This document shows, piece after piece, positions 63,694 to 64,000 of a stretch of DNA of 64,000 bases (the stretch's first letter is position 1; the number at the start of each line of letters is the position of its first letter). Made by a program: the position numbers and the translations under genes. The notes beneath the pieces are model-generated. The model did no database searches. It was given only the letters and a program-made list of their open reading frames with translations, and was not told the origin of the DNA. This stretch comes from Vibrio chagasii (GTDB lineage: Bacteria; Pseudomonadota; Gammaproteobacteria; Enterobacterales; Vibrionaceae), in contig NZ_AP025466.1 of the NCBI RefSeq assembly GCF_024347355.1, positions 1 to 64,000 of the forward strand, read 5' to 3'.

Positions 63694-64000
63694 ATTACCT
63701 AGCCAAAATGTTTCTTGTTATTAAGTTATATGAAGATTCATGATAACAATTTTTTTGCGTTTGTAAATCTATTTTGTGATGAATCTCTCACATAATTACT
63801 TGCATTGGTTGGAAATTGAACTTTGTTGTTGATAGTTAACACATTATATTTACAATTTATTGATAAAGCTTTGATTAAGGCTGGGTTGAATACATTTTCA
63901 TCAGACGCAGCTGATTTTGCAGGTAAATCTAGCGAAGCGGTTCGTTTGACTGAACGCTTTCGCGTTCATTTAATTGGCGTGCAGCATCGATCATTGTGGC
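63694..64000. other. AT-rich window end
   Basis: Mostly AT-rich non-coding DNA up to about 63930. The last 70 bp may hold a gene end on the minus strand, listed separately. Confidence 0.4.
63929..64000 (-). CDS. Possible 3' end of a gene running out of the window
   Basis: On the minus strand a frame enters from the window edge and stops with TAG at 63929: ATMIDAARQLNERESVQSNE followed by PLR. It reads like a normal helical C-terminus, but 23 residues are too few to identify. The plus strand is also open here, so this is a weak call. Confidence 0.3.
   Translation of the reverse strand, partial: ATMIDAARQLNERESVQSNEPLR

Noticed and set aside
63800..64000. Plus-strand frame open to the window end (…SDAADFAGKSSEAVRLTERF…)
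   Set aside because: No start with RBS and AT-rich lead; the minus-strand reading looks more like a protein end, though still weak.

Overview
The window looks like chromosomal DNA of a marine Vibrio, probably of the Splendidus group. This is an inference from gene content and codon style: a GH18 chitinase with two chitin-binding modules, divergent NorR/Hmp, a YggL protein, YqhD/YqhC, a DacA-type carboxypeptidase and moderate AT-rich DNA. There is no rRNA, replication origin, CRISPR array or prophage. The only RNA genes I can place are two identical tRNA-Gly(UCC) genes.

Layout. 0-5 kb: the end of a siderophore ABC permease gene, a crotonase, an FadL-type outer-membrane gene frameshifted in its signal peptide and coupled to a second beta-barrel gene, then an IS903-type insertion sequence. 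5-12 kb: the tRNA pair, a ThrE-type exporter, YjdM, three GNAT acetyltransferases, a DUF535 protein, and a divergent LysE exporter/LysR regulator pair. 12-21.5 kb: a divergent AraC regulator/TonB receptor pair with a Fur-like site, a crystallin-J1-like ADP-ribosylglycohydrolase homologue, and a four-gene polar amino-acid ABC operon. 20.4-32.5 kb is the most accessory-looking part: YqhD/YqhC, a second IS that has split a HEPN-like gene, a protein made of three fused RidA domains, a decayed AraC tail, four more GNATs, a DJ-1/PfpI protein, a YkgB protein, a PhzF-like gene lacking a normal start codon, and a lone RidA protein.

32.5-48 kb: a BCCT transporter, the chitinase, a YgjV-like membrane protein behind a PurR-like site, a DUF4136 lipoprotein, a penicillin-binding carboxypeptidase, an RluA-family protein with a long N-terminal extension, a TetR-curA-GST unit with two identical operators, a DsbA-like lipoprotein next to an FKBP, an OmpA lipoprotein and a glutaredoxin. 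48-64 kb: NorR and Hmp with readable sigma-54 and NorR sites, TDT transporter/small ORF/ClcA in an overlapping chain, a YeiR GTPase, RhlE, an RhtB exporter, PhoX with a Pho-box-like site, YggL, a DMT transporter divergent from an Lrp regulator, and small unknown genes.

Several genes share a theme of handling reactive carbonyls, enamines and nitric oxide (YqhD, DJ-1, RidA, CurA/GST, Hmp). The best candidates for something undescribed are the three-domain RidA protein with uniformly altered active-site acid, the IS-split HEPN gene, the PhzF-like gene with an apparent ATC start and no catalytic Glu, the clcA-small ORF-TDT chain, and a short transcription unit in the 54.1-54.65 kb gap.
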